From NCBI RefSeq assembly GCF_002218085.1, contig NZ_BDUC01000010.1, positions 1,750-65,749 of the forward strand: 64,000 nucleotides of DNA, in the 5' to 3' direction. The notes under the pieces are model-generated. The model was not told where the DNA came from. It did not search any database and was given only the letters and a program-made list of their open reading frames with translations. Positions 38,781-46,721 of this stretch are shown piece by piece. The DNA comes from Tolypothrix sp. NIES-4075 (GTDB lineage: Bacteria > Cyanobacteriota > Cyanobacteriia > Cyanobacteriales > Nostocaceae). How positions within the stretch are numbered: the stretch's first letter is position 1; the number at the start of each line of letters is the position of its first letter. The translations under genes and the position numbers were made by a program.

Positions 38781-40142
38781 TTAGAGAATTTCTACCTTAG
38801 CTAGCAACTCTTCTGAGACTTTTTGTTGGCGTTTGCGTTTGCCCATTGCAGCAGTCGCACCTAAAGCAGCAACAGCTAATAGACCTGCACCAGCACCTGG
38901 TTCGGGTACTCTCGCGGATCTAGGGTCAATTTTGATAATTTGTCCTGTGCCGGCGAGTCTGGCTCGGTTGGCGATATATAAATTACCATCAGCACCAACA
39001 GTTATCCCAGAAGCTGCTTCTAATCCATTACCACTCCAGATAGTTGTGCGAGTACCATCCTTGGCAATTTTGATTACAGAACCGCTAATATCACCAGTGA
39101 TCACACCACCCTGTTGAATGTTCTTCCATTCTGAGGTGTTAATGTGTTGCAAAGCATATAAATTGCCATCTGTATCGTATGCTACGCCAGTCAACTGCGT
39201 AAACCCATCATAGATGGTCTTGATTGACAAATCATCTGGGTTAATTGACTGGATACGTGCTTCGTTTTCTGGATAAGGAAAGTAAGTGTATTCGCTGAGT
39301 GTTAAAGTGCCATCTGGAGCAACTGCGATCCCTGTGGGTACTGACTGATTTGATACTGGCAGACCATTGGCAGCCTTGGTATAACCAGGAGGTAGTTCTG
39401 CGCCTGCTGTTGGGTCTACTGTTCCTTCAGGAAGAGTTGGGAATTGGTCTACAGTTAGATTTATTAGTTTCTGAGGAACCGCAGCTACGTTCTGAATACC
39501 GCTACCATCTAGTGCCACCTTATATATGCTGTTTCCACCGCCATCAACGACGTAAGCAGTATCACCCTTAATTGTGAAGGCATAGGGGTTGTTAATTAAA
39601 TCAGTGCCATCGGGATTATATTTTGCTTCATAGTCAGCAAAATCGGCAAGACTTGTCAGCGAACCGCTGTTTAAGTCTACTTTATATAATTTTCCGAGTG
39701 AAGGAGATTTCAATGGGTCTTCGCGTTTGTTTGGATCGCCAGCAAGACCCAGCAAAAGATAAGCGTTGCCTTTGTCATCAAATTTGAAGTCCGCAGGACC
39801 AGCTGCTTGTTCGCCAGAGGGAACTAATCCTAGAGATGTAAGGTTTGAAAGTACAGTTGTTTTTGTACCGTCCTTAGCAATTTTGATAACGGAACCATTC
39901 TCAGCAGCACATAAAGGAATATATTGGGCGCTAGGTGATGCGATACATCTTCCGTCGTTTCCGTCGCCTCCACGACCGCTGGTTGTCACATAGAGATTGC
40001 CTTCTTTATCGAAGGCTGTACCCCGTGGGTTATCAAGATTGTCGGCAACTACCGAAAACGATGCGGCTTGTGCTGCTTTGCTTACAGAAACAGTGGCAAC
40101 GCTAACAGCGAAAAGTGTAAGGGCAAATGACTTGAGTTTCAT
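38781..40142 (-). CDS. scyE: ScyE, ScyD-family protein with PEP-CTERM end
   Basis: A 453-residue exported propeller-like protein. The ATG at 40142 gives a clean signal peptide (MKLKSFALTLFAVSVATVSV to AAQAA); an open frame 17 codons longer would hide it. Repeats such as NPRGTAFDKEGNLYVTTSG and ASGITVGADGNLYIANRA are spread over the length. The C-terminus is VPEPGAGAGLLAVAALGATA, then KRKRQQ and a further 13 residues. It is a paralogue of ScyD (same N-terminal MKLK, GGDG and NP.AF.I motifs). Role in scytonemin assembly outside the cytoplasm. Confidence 0.92.
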   Translation of the reverse strand: MKLKSFALTLFAVSVATVSVSKAAQAASFSVVADNLDNPRGTAFDKEGNLYVTTSGRGGDGNDGRCIASPSAQYIPLCAAENGSVIKIAKDGTKTTVLSNLTSLGLVPSGEQAAGPADFKFDDKGNAYLLLGLAGDPNKREDPLKSPSLGKLYKVDLNSGSLTSLADFADYEAKYNPDGTDLINNPYAFTIKGDTAYVVDGGGNSIYKVALDGSGIQNVAAVPQKLINLTVDQFPTLPEGTVDPTAGAELPPGYTKAANGLPVSNQSVPTGIAVAPDGTLTLSEYTYFPYPENEARIQSINPDDLSIKTIYDGFTQLTGVAYDTDGNLYALQHINTSEWKNIQQGGVITGDISGSVIKIAKDGTRTTIWSGNGLEAASGITVGADGNLYIANRARLAGTGQIIKIDPRSARVPEPGAGAGLLAVAALGATAAMGKRKRQQKVSEELLAKVEIL

Positions 40143-40278
40143 ATTGAGAGTGAAAGTTGTTAGTTGTGGAAAGTTTGGTAAGTAGTTAGACAACGAGTCC
40201 CAGTTACTAGGGGAAAATCAAGCATTCCCTGAGATAGCCCCTTTTTATGAAGAAGCGATCGCTTTGGCTTGAAACTTT

Positions 40279-41457
40279 TTAGCTGCTGGTCATATCCACC
40301 AACGCTTTGCCCTTGCCTAAAGCAGAAGCGGGTTCAGGCACGGATGTATTCTCAATTCTGATTACTTGTCCTTGTCCTGGACGACCGCCTCGGTTGATAA
40401 CATAAAAGGCATTATCTGGACCAATGGTGAAGGCTGCGGGTGACTCTAATCCATTACCACTGAGTAGTGTTGTCCGAGTACCATCGGTCGCTATTTTGAT
40501 CAGAGATCCTTCTGGTTTTCCTTTCCAACCTGAGACATTCATATGCTGCAATGCATACAAGTTGCCTTCAGTATCAAAAGCTAAGTCAATTAGTTGCGTA
40601 AAGCCATCTGCGTAGACTGTTAGTCCGTCAGCATCAATTCTGTATATTTTTGCTTGACCTTCTGGAAAGGGAAAACCAGTAAATTCGCTGACGTAATAAG
40701 CACCCTCAGAACCTTTAACAATATCTGTAGGTACTGATTGAATTGCTATCTCCGATGGTGGTGCCTGACGATAAGCACTAGCTGGTGGTACGTGTCCCCG
40801 GTCAAAATTTTGCGAGTTAGAACCGGGGAAGATCGGATTAGTTAATATCTGGTTGGGAATTGCAGCAATTACCTTCAGACCGCTGCCATCAATATTTCCA
40901 CTGAGGACGTTGTTCGCCCCTGCATCAACTAATACAAGTTTATCTCCGTCTATGTAAAAAGACAAGGGGTTACTGACGACTTCACATGAACTTGATATAG
41001 AGTTATTAGTAAGTTCATAATTGGCTAGATCAGCAGTACTAGTCCAAGTATTTGTATCCAAATCGGCAGTGATAATTTTACCCAGGTCAGTATTGCCTAA
41101 TGCGCGATCGCGTAAAGCTGGATTAGCAGCATAGCCAATCAGAACATAAGCCTTGCCTTGAGCATCAAATTTGATATCGTGAGGACCGGCTGCTCCAGTT
41201 CCATCGGCAAATGCCACAGAAGGTAATCCTGTCAGTACACGTTTGACGATGCCATTTTCAATTTTGGCGATCGCACCACTCGTGCCATAACATAAATTAC
41301 CTTGACCGCTGGGTGAGGGAACACTCTTGCCATCTCCCCCAATTCCGGATAAAGCAATATAAAGACTACCGTCAGGACTAAAGCTTAGACCTTTAGGATT
41401 ATCAAGACCGTCGGCAAGTACTGCAAACGATGTAATAGTATGTTCCTTCAGTTTCAT
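40279..41457 (-). CDS. scyD: ScyD family protein without signal peptide
   Basis: A 392-residue paralogue of ScyE: NPKGLSFSPDGSLYIALSGI, GPHDIKFDAQGKAYVLIG, VPTDIVKGSEGAYYVSEF and the repeated EGNLYALQHMN. Unlike ScyE it starts MKLKEHTITSFAVLADGLDN, with no hydrophobic signal core, and an in-frame stop six codons upstream of the ATG rules out a longer N-terminus. At the other end VPEPASALGKGKALVDMTSS keeps only the VPEP motif and lacks the membrane helix and Arg cluster. The protein may stay in the cytoplasm or be non-functional in export. Confidence 0.9.
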   Translation of the reverse strand: MKLKEHTITSFAVLADGLDNPKGLSFSPDGSLYIALSGIGGDGKSVPSPSGQGNLCYGTSGAIAKIENGIVKRVLTGLPSVAFADGTGAAGPHDIKFDAQGKAYVLIGYAANPALRDRALGNTDLGKIITADLDTNTWTSTADLANYELTNNSISSSCEVVSNPLSFYIDGDKLVLVDAGANNVLSGNIDGSGLKVIAAIPNQILTNPIFPGSNSQNFDRGHVPPASAYRQAPPSEIAIQSVPTDIVKGSEGAYYVSEFTGFPFPEGQAKIYRIDADGLTVYADGFTQLIDLAFDTEGNLYALQHMNVSGWKGKPEGSLIKIATDGTRTTLLSGNGLESPAAFTIGPDNAFYVINRGGRPGQGQVIRIENTSVPEPASALGKGKALVDMTSS

Positions 41458-41476
41458 TTTAAGAATTAAGAGTTAG

Positions 41477-41506
41477 GTAGAGACGTTCCACACCGAACGT
41501 CTGTAC
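41477..41506. repeat. GTAGAGACG...CGTCTGTAC palindrome, copy 2
   Basis: GTAGAGACGTTCCACACC then GAACGTCTGTAC. In the scyC-scyD spacer; same family as 20998 and 57129. Confidence 0.75.
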
Positions 41507-41539
41507 GAGAGAATTTATCGCGGTTTTCAATTGATGAAA

Positions 41540-41610
41540 ACCTCACCCCCAACCCCTCTCCTTGCTAAGGAGAGGGGAGATAAAGCGAAGCTTTATCGGG
41601 GTGAGGTGAT
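41540..41610. repeat. CCTCACCCC...GGGGTGAGG hairpin repeat
   Basis: CCTCACCCCCAACCCCTCTCC at the left, GGGGTGAGG at the right, with GGAGAGG and AAGCGAAGCTT nested stems between. The whole spacer segment can fold. This is a type of dispersed repeat often met in Nostocales genomes. Confidence 0.7.
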
Positions 41611-41640
41611 AGCATGTACCTCACCAAACCGAAAATCACT

Positions 41641-42591
41641 TTATTTAGCCAGCGGTGCGTAGCTCTGACCACGGTCAAACGATTGTAGATTGCCGGCTTT
41701 GGCTTCTGTCAAACGTTTGATGTTCATGTTCTCAGCACCAAAGTCTTCAATTTGAAGTTTGCCGTAAGGCAGTTGTTCACCGTGTTTCCAAAATGTGATT
41801 CGGTGCAGAATGAAACCAGGAGCTTCTGGATCGCCGAAAGCATAAGAAGCCGGTATCAACATACTCGGACAGCGTTGATAAAATCCTTGCTCAGGATAGA
41901 AGAATTCATGCTCTACCAAATACCATTTGCTAACAGGTTCTACCCGCAGCGAAACTTTTACTTTATGACCGTATTCATCGCGATACTCACCGGATAAAGC
42001 AGAAATTTCACCATCTGGTCGCACTAAATGTGCCCAGTCGTTCATATTTCTCAAATCTGACAAATACGCGACTCCTACTTCTATAGGAGCATCAACATAA
42101 ATGGTGTCAGTATCAATAAAGTAACGCCCTTTTGCAGCTGATGTCAGACCGGCTTTGCGTTCCAAGTTAGCTTTGAGCGAACGACATTCAGAAGTATGTA
42201 CGGTATGAATTCCCTGCATAATCATCTGAGTTTGTCGCTTTGGATCGACAAAACTTAACCAGTGAAAATACACACCCTTTTCATCTGTTCCTGGCTCAAT
42301 GTAATCGCTAGGGAAAAGCAGAACCGGATAAACTTGAAAATATTTCTGATACTCAAGTCCACAATGCCACTCAATACCTTGAAGTTGCGAGTGTTGCAGT
42401 TTTTTAACGTGATAGTAGAGGTCTCTATGATAACCTGAGGCACTTCCGCGCCAGGTATCTTCGTCCATTTGCTCTGCCATCCGGCTATAAAGTGTCCACT
42501 CGTCTAAGTTTTTTAGACTGCAAAGGTACTCGTAAGTATTCTCTAGTGAATTTGCAATATAAGCGGATGTAGCAAAGGTATTTTTTTCCAC
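41641..42591 (-). CDS. scyC: ScyC, scytonemin-intermediate cyclase
   Basis: A 316-residue cytoplasmic protein that cyclises the beta-keto acid made by ScyA, with decarboxylation, to the tricyclic ketone. The sequence shows two related SRPBCC-like halves: TSAYIANSLENTYEYLCSLKNLDEW and DTIYVDAPIEVGVAYLSDLRNMNDWA each begin a half, with helix-grip characteristics. It starts with GTG, with AAGGAG six bases upstream. It lies between scyB and scyD in the canonical order. Confidence 0.93.
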   Translation of the reverse strand: MEKNTFATSAYIANSLENTYEYLCSLKNLDEWTLYSRMAEQMDEDTWRGSASGYHRDLYYHVKKLQHSQLQGIEWHCGLEYQKYFQVYPVLLFPSDYIEPGTDEKGVYFHWLSFVDPKRQTQMIMQGIHTVHTSECRSLKANLERKAGLTSAAKGRYFIDTDTIYVDAPIEVGVAYLSDLRNMNDWAHLVRPDGEISALSGEYRDEYGHKVKVSLRVEPVSKWYLVEHEFFYPEQGFYQRCPSMLIPASYAFGDPEAPGFILHRITFWKHGEQLPYGKLQIEDFGAENMNIKRLTEAKAGNLQSFDRGQSYAPLAK

Positions 42592-42728
42592 TGGGCACTC
42601 CTTTAAAAAGTTAGTAGTTAGTAGTTAGTGGTCAGTGGTTAGTGGTTGGTGGTTGGTGGTTGGTGGTTGGTAATTAAATACTCCAACTAACAAATAACAA
42701 CTATCAACTCTCAACCAACAACTATCAA
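42592..42728. repeat. scyB-scyC spacer with GTTGGTG tandem heptamers
   Basis: GTTAGTAGTTAGTGGTCAG then four GTTGGTG units, followed by CAACTAACAAATAACAACT units. The two sides are complementary in part. Confidence 0.8.
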
Positions 42729-43796
42729 CTAACGACTAACAAGCATTTCCTTATTCTTAATTTTTCTGGCTTTCATAATCCGTTCTTCTGCCAACTGTTT
42801 AGCAGCTTCATTGGTGCTGATTTCCTGCTGTTTGGCGCGAGCGAAAATCTCAAGTAGTGTGTCGTAGATATTGTGCAATTGCTTAAAGGCTTTTTCTTCG
42901 TTATACCCAATCATTTCGTTATAAACGTTGATGAGTCCTCCAGCATTAATTACATAATCTGGAGAGTAAAGAATTCCTTTTTCTACTAGCATCTGACTGT
43001 GTATTTCTTCCTGAGCTAGCTGATTATTGGCGGCACCGGCAATAATCGTAGCTTTCATGCTATGAAGAGTCTGGCTGTTGAGAATTCCACCTAAAGCACA
43101 AGGAGAAAATATATCGACATCAAGGGAGTAAATTTCGTCTGGTGCTACAACAGTTGCACCAAAAGTACGTTTTACTTCTTCTGCTTTTTCTTGACTAATA
43201 TCAGTGACAAAAAGCTCTGCACCGTTTTCGTGTAAAAGTTGGCAAACATTTCTACCGACGTTGCCCAAACCTTGAACCGCGACTTTCAAGCCTTCTAAAC
43301 TTTCGCTTTGCAGGCGAAATTTAACCGCAGCTTTGATGCCTAAAAATACACCTTGAGCTGTGATGGGAGCAGGTCCGCCAGATTTTTCTTCTACGCCGAC
43401 TACATAATTAGTTTCTTTACTAATTGTTCTGACATTTTCCGGGGTAAGATTCACGTCTTGCCCGGTGATAAAACGTCCTTGCAGTCTGTCTACAAAACGT
43501 CCGTAAGCTCTAAATAATTCTTCGGTTTTATGTGCGGGATCAGCAATAATAACTGCTTTGCCTCCACCAACGGGAATGTTGGCACAAGCTGCTTTGTAAG
43601 TCATCCCACGACTTAAACGAAGGGCATCTTTTAAAGCAGCCTCTTCGTTGACATAAGGCAACATTCGTGTTGCCCCCATTGCGGGTCCTAAGCTGGTGTC
43701 ATGGATGGCAATTATTGCTTTGATATCTGGGTTTTTGCCATGACAAAATAAAACTTGCTCGTGACCCATTTCTTGTACTGTGTCAAAAAGGTTCAC
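42729..43796 (-). CDS. scyB: ScyB, tryptophan dehydrogenase (leucine dehydrogenase family)
   Basis: A 355-residue amino-acid dehydrogenase that oxidatively deaminates tryptophan to indole-3-pyruvate. From the GTG at 43796 the conserved lysines fall at 68 (MTYKAAC) and 80 (GGGKAVI), the same numbers as in Bacillus leucine dehydrogenase, and GGAG lies 6 bases before this GTG. An alternative GTG at 43808 would add four residues. GLGNVGRNVCQLL is the NAD site. It follows scyA, with repeat DNA between them. Confidence 0.94.
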   Translation of the reverse strand: MNLFDTVQEMGHEQVLFCHGKNPDIKAIIAIHDTSLGPAMGATRMLPYVNEEAALKDALRLSRGMTYKAACANIPVGGGKAVIIADPAHKTEELFRAYGRFVDRLQGRFITGQDVNLTPENVRTISKETNYVVGVEEKSGGPAPITAQGVFLGIKAAVKFRLQSESLEGLKVAVQGLGNVGRNVCQLLHENGAELFVTDISQEKAEEVKRTFGATVVAPDEIYSLDVDIFSPCALGGILNSQTLHSMKATIIAGAANNQLAQEEIHSQMLVEKGILYSPDYVINAGGLINVYNEMIGYNEEKAFKQLHNIYDTLLEIFARAKQQEISTNEAAKQLAEERIMKARKIKNKEMLVSR

Positions 43797-43808
43797 CCTA
43801 CACTCCAC

Positions 43809-43931
43809 TTTTTAATTTTGGTAATTGGGAATTGGAAATTGGGAATTGGGAATTGGGAATTGGGCATCGGTAATAATTCTTTTTAAGCGTCCAAGCGTCC
43901 CCATTACCCATTACCCATTCCCCATTACCCA
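43809..43931. repeat. scyA-scyB spacer with heptamer repeats
   Basis: GGTAATTGGGAATTGGAAAT units, a short unique AATTCTTTTTAAGCG, then CCATTACCCATTACCCATTC units. Same family as 9416-9628 and 49936-50100. Confidence 0.8.
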
Positions 43932-45734
43932 TTAGATATTTGGAAATGAAATTTGCACTGCGGAATTTTTCGCAGGAGTTGCTTTGACTCCTTGTGCGGC
44001 TAAACTTTGATTGCGACCTTTGGAAGGTGCGGCTCGATTGGGGTCAATGATGACATCGATAACGAAGGGAACATCTGAAGCGATCGCTTGTTCTAATGCT
44101 GCCTCTACATCAGACTCTTTCAGGACTCTGATTCCTTCTGCTCCCATTCCTCTAGCAATCATCACAAAGTCTGTGGGGGGAATTGATGCATCTGCTCCAG
44201 TGAGTCCCAACAATTTCATCCCTTGATGGCACATGTTGTAACGTGCATCGTTAAGCACAATCCAGATTGCGGGAATTTGGTATTTGACGGCGGTGCTGAT
44301 TTCGTTATTCATCAACATTGCTCCATCGCCAACAATGGCTACGGCTTTACCATTCCGGGCTTGGGCGGCTCCGACAACTCCGGTAGCGGCGTGACCCATT
44401 GCCCCAACTCCGGTGCTGACTCGGTAACGATTAGTTTGAGAAAATCTCAGGAAATGAGTTGACCAGGTAAACGAGTTACCGCACTCTGCCATAACTACGG
44501 CATCGCTACCTTCTACGATGACTTTTTGAATGGCTGCCATCAATACTTCTGGTCGCACTGGAGTATCTGGGGCACCGGCTTCAATTAATTCTTGTTCGGG
44601 GTTGGGTAAGGAAATCGCAGACGCGGTATTCTCTGGCATGTGCTTCAGCAGTGCTTGGACAAAGGCTTTGATGTCAGCCTGCACGGGGTAGGTTTTGGTA
44701 GATGCGTAAGCTACTCCTGGTACTTGTGGATCAATGTCTACATGCACGAAGCCACCTGGGGGAACCATTACAGGACTCCAAAACGAGGTCGGTTCACCTA
44801 AGCGTGTTCCTAAGACTAGGGTGCGTAAGGGAATTCCAGATTGCATGTATGTCATGACAGACCCATGACCACCTAAACCTGTAACTCCGACAAACTGCGG
44901 ATGTTCTTCAGGAAAGATGCCTTTACCGCGAGGTGAACACATAACTGCTGCACCTGTTCTTTCTGCAAGCTGGAGAATTTCTTCGGCTGCATTTCGCGCA
45001 CCGAATCCAACCCAGATGGCAAAGGGTCCTTCGGATAGTAATTCTACTGATTTGGCGATCGCCTCTTGTGATGGCGCTACCGATAAGGAACCAACTCCTA
45101 AATCGGGCAACGTTGTTTCATCAACTAAGGTTGTCTGTAGACGTGTGGGAATGCTCAAATGCGCCACAAATCCGCCCGGTTGCGCTAACCCAAGAGCAAT
45201 TCTCCGAAAAATCTGTGGAAGTTGATCGGCAGATTCAATCGTGACAGCATAGTTGAACAGCGCTCCGGAAGTGAATATGCCGCTACTGGGCAATGTATCG
45301 GTGCTGGTCTCCTGAATCCCCCAGCGTCCGCGATTCGCTGCTGAGGTGCAAGCTGATAACAAAATGACTTTTGCGCCTTCTCCACGAGCCGCAAATAAGC
45401 CTGTGAGGGCATTAGTCATTCCCGGTCCTGCGGTGGTGAAAACTACGCTCGGAGTGCCAGTAGCAAAATAGGCTTCAGTAGCAGCAAAGGCGGCTCCGGC
45501 TTCATGGCGAAAGTTCAGCACCTGCATGGTACTATTTGATAGCGCACCCCAAAGGCTTGCCATCGCTCCCCCGGCGACACCATAGGCGCAGCCTACTCCC
45601 AAGTTCTCTAACATTTCGGCGATCGCATCCGCAACTGTCAGCGATTTGGAGTTTTTGCCTGATTCTAGATAACCGTCTAGCTTGTACGGTTCTGCGGTGA
45701 TTTGTGTTGTAGATGCGGTATATTTTTGAGTCAT
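43932..45734 (-). CDS. scyA: ScyA, thiamine-diphosphate acyloin synthase
   Basis: A 600-residue acetolactate synthase homologue that couples indole-3-pyruvate with p-hydroxyphenylpyruvate. The catalytic Glu78 sits in RHEAGAAFAATEAY. The C-terminal ThDP/Mg motif runs from GDG (469-471) to Asn500 in NDARYN. The middle domain has GFGARNAAEEI. About 30 extra N-terminal residues precede the conserved TVADAIAEML. It is the first gene of the scytonemin operon, with 0.99 kb of non-coding DNA separating it from the divergent kinase gene. Confidence 0.95.
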   Translation of the reverse strand: MTQKYTASTTQITAEPYKLDGYLESGKNSKSLTVADAIAEMLENLGVGCAYGVAGGAMASLWGALSNSTMQVLNFRHEAGAAFAATEAYFATGTPSVVFTTAGPGMTNALTGLFAARGEGAKVILLSACTSAANRGRWGIQETSTDTLPSSGIFTSGALFNYAVTIESADQLPQIFRRIALGLAQPGGFVAHLSIPTRLQTTLVDETTLPDLGVGSLSVAPSQEAIAKSVELLSEGPFAIWVGFGARNAAEEILQLAERTGAAVMCSPRGKGIFPEEHPQFVGVTGLGGHGSVMTYMQSGIPLRTLVLGTRLGEPTSFWSPVMVPPGGFVHVDIDPQVPGVAYASTKTYPVQADIKAFVQALLKHMPENTASAISLPNPEQELIEAGAPDTPVRPEVLMAAIQKVIVEGSDAVVMAECGNSFTWSTHFLRFSQTNRYRVSTGVGAMGHAATGVVGAAQARNGKAVAIVGDGAMLMNNEISTAVKYQIPAIWIVLNDARYNMCHQGMKLLGLTGADASIPPTDFVMIARGMGAEGIRVLKESDVEAALEQAIASDVPFVIDVIIDPNRAAPSKGRNQSLAAQGVKATPAKNSAVQISFPNI

Positions 45735-46721
45735 TGCTTTTACGTAATTAAAACGAAAATTGCTGGCATAAGAATCTCTGTACCTTACTCAACCTGCCCT
45801 GACACTCATTTCTTCGGGAATGCAGAAAACGAAAAACTGAGTTGTTCTTGTAACTTTTGACTTGGCTTGGTTGGCAGTAGGAACACTTAAATATGGCAAA
45901 AGTATATAGATAGTTAGCACTAAACCTTTCTGCTGTGCTTCTGGAAACAAGCCTACGGGAGATTAAGAAGTATTTACAATGAATAATCTTTTGATCGCCT
46001 TGTCAATTCTTTTGCTGTTTAACAATAGCTGCAATGCTCATTCTGCATAGCTTATAAATCTCTACCTTGCGATAGTTGAATGAAATAGCAATCCCTTGAA
46101 TAACTAAAATATAAGTATTAAAAATTACAATATTTTTTTGAGGCAAAGTGAACAAAAAATCATTTTTTATTTGTAGCTCTGTTTTTGCCAAATAGCTTTG
46201 AACTCAGATGTTTGTGCTGTTGAACACATCAATATTTAATACACAGTCTACCTTTTGGTGGATGTGGAACAATTAGGTATATTGATTACTGAAAAGTGTA
46301 TTTCTTGTGACGGATGACAAACATGTGGTATTGTGATGAAGTTTATAAAGGAGGAAGTTAAGATAAATTAAATTTATGAGTTAAGATTTGCATCAGCCCT
46401 TGGGGAAATTCAAGATTTTCTTGCCATTTTGAAGCAAAAAAAGCTAACGGTCAGTGTTAATAATAGAAATTGTTTTATTTTCTCTTTCTATTGTTTAAAC
46501 TAGCCGTTTATTGCAGTTTTTATTTGTTGTTTGAGATACGTAAATCTGGGATTGTAAAGATTAAGTAAAGTTTTATTAAGAAGATGAGTTTTCTGATAAT
46601 TTAATAAGTGGGATTAAAAAAATTAATACCTTGAATACGGGAGTAGAAATTTTTAGTAATTCCTGATTACAAGCCCATTTATGACATTGGTGCAGACGGA
46701 TTGAAAAGGCTTAGTAGGGCT
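45735..46721. promoter_or_regulatory. 987-bp divergent control region between scyA and the sensor kinase
   Basis: Long AT-rich non-coding stretch that must hold the scyA operon promoter and the kinase-regulator promoter. Features seen: a short frame at 45979-46050 (23 codons, signal-like peptide), a strong GGAGG near 46349 followed by ATG AGT TAA, and several TGTG/CACA-rich segments near 46230-46330 that could be AraC-family sites. No consensus operator can be named from sequence alone. Confidence 0.5.
45975..46050 (+). other. short signal-like reading frame upstream of scyA, with diverged repeat
   Basis: ATG at 45979 opens a 23-codon frame encoding MNNLLIALSILLLFNNSC then NAHSA and stop, preceded by AAGAAG. 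The first 34 bases match those at 17092-17126 in about 29 positions. It could be a tiny exported peptide or the remnant of a larger lipoprotein gene. No independent support for translation. Confidence 0.3.

Noticed and set aside
38781..40193. Longer ScyE start at 40193
   Set aside because: It would place 17 polar residues before the signal peptide; the ATG at 40142 gives a normal signal.
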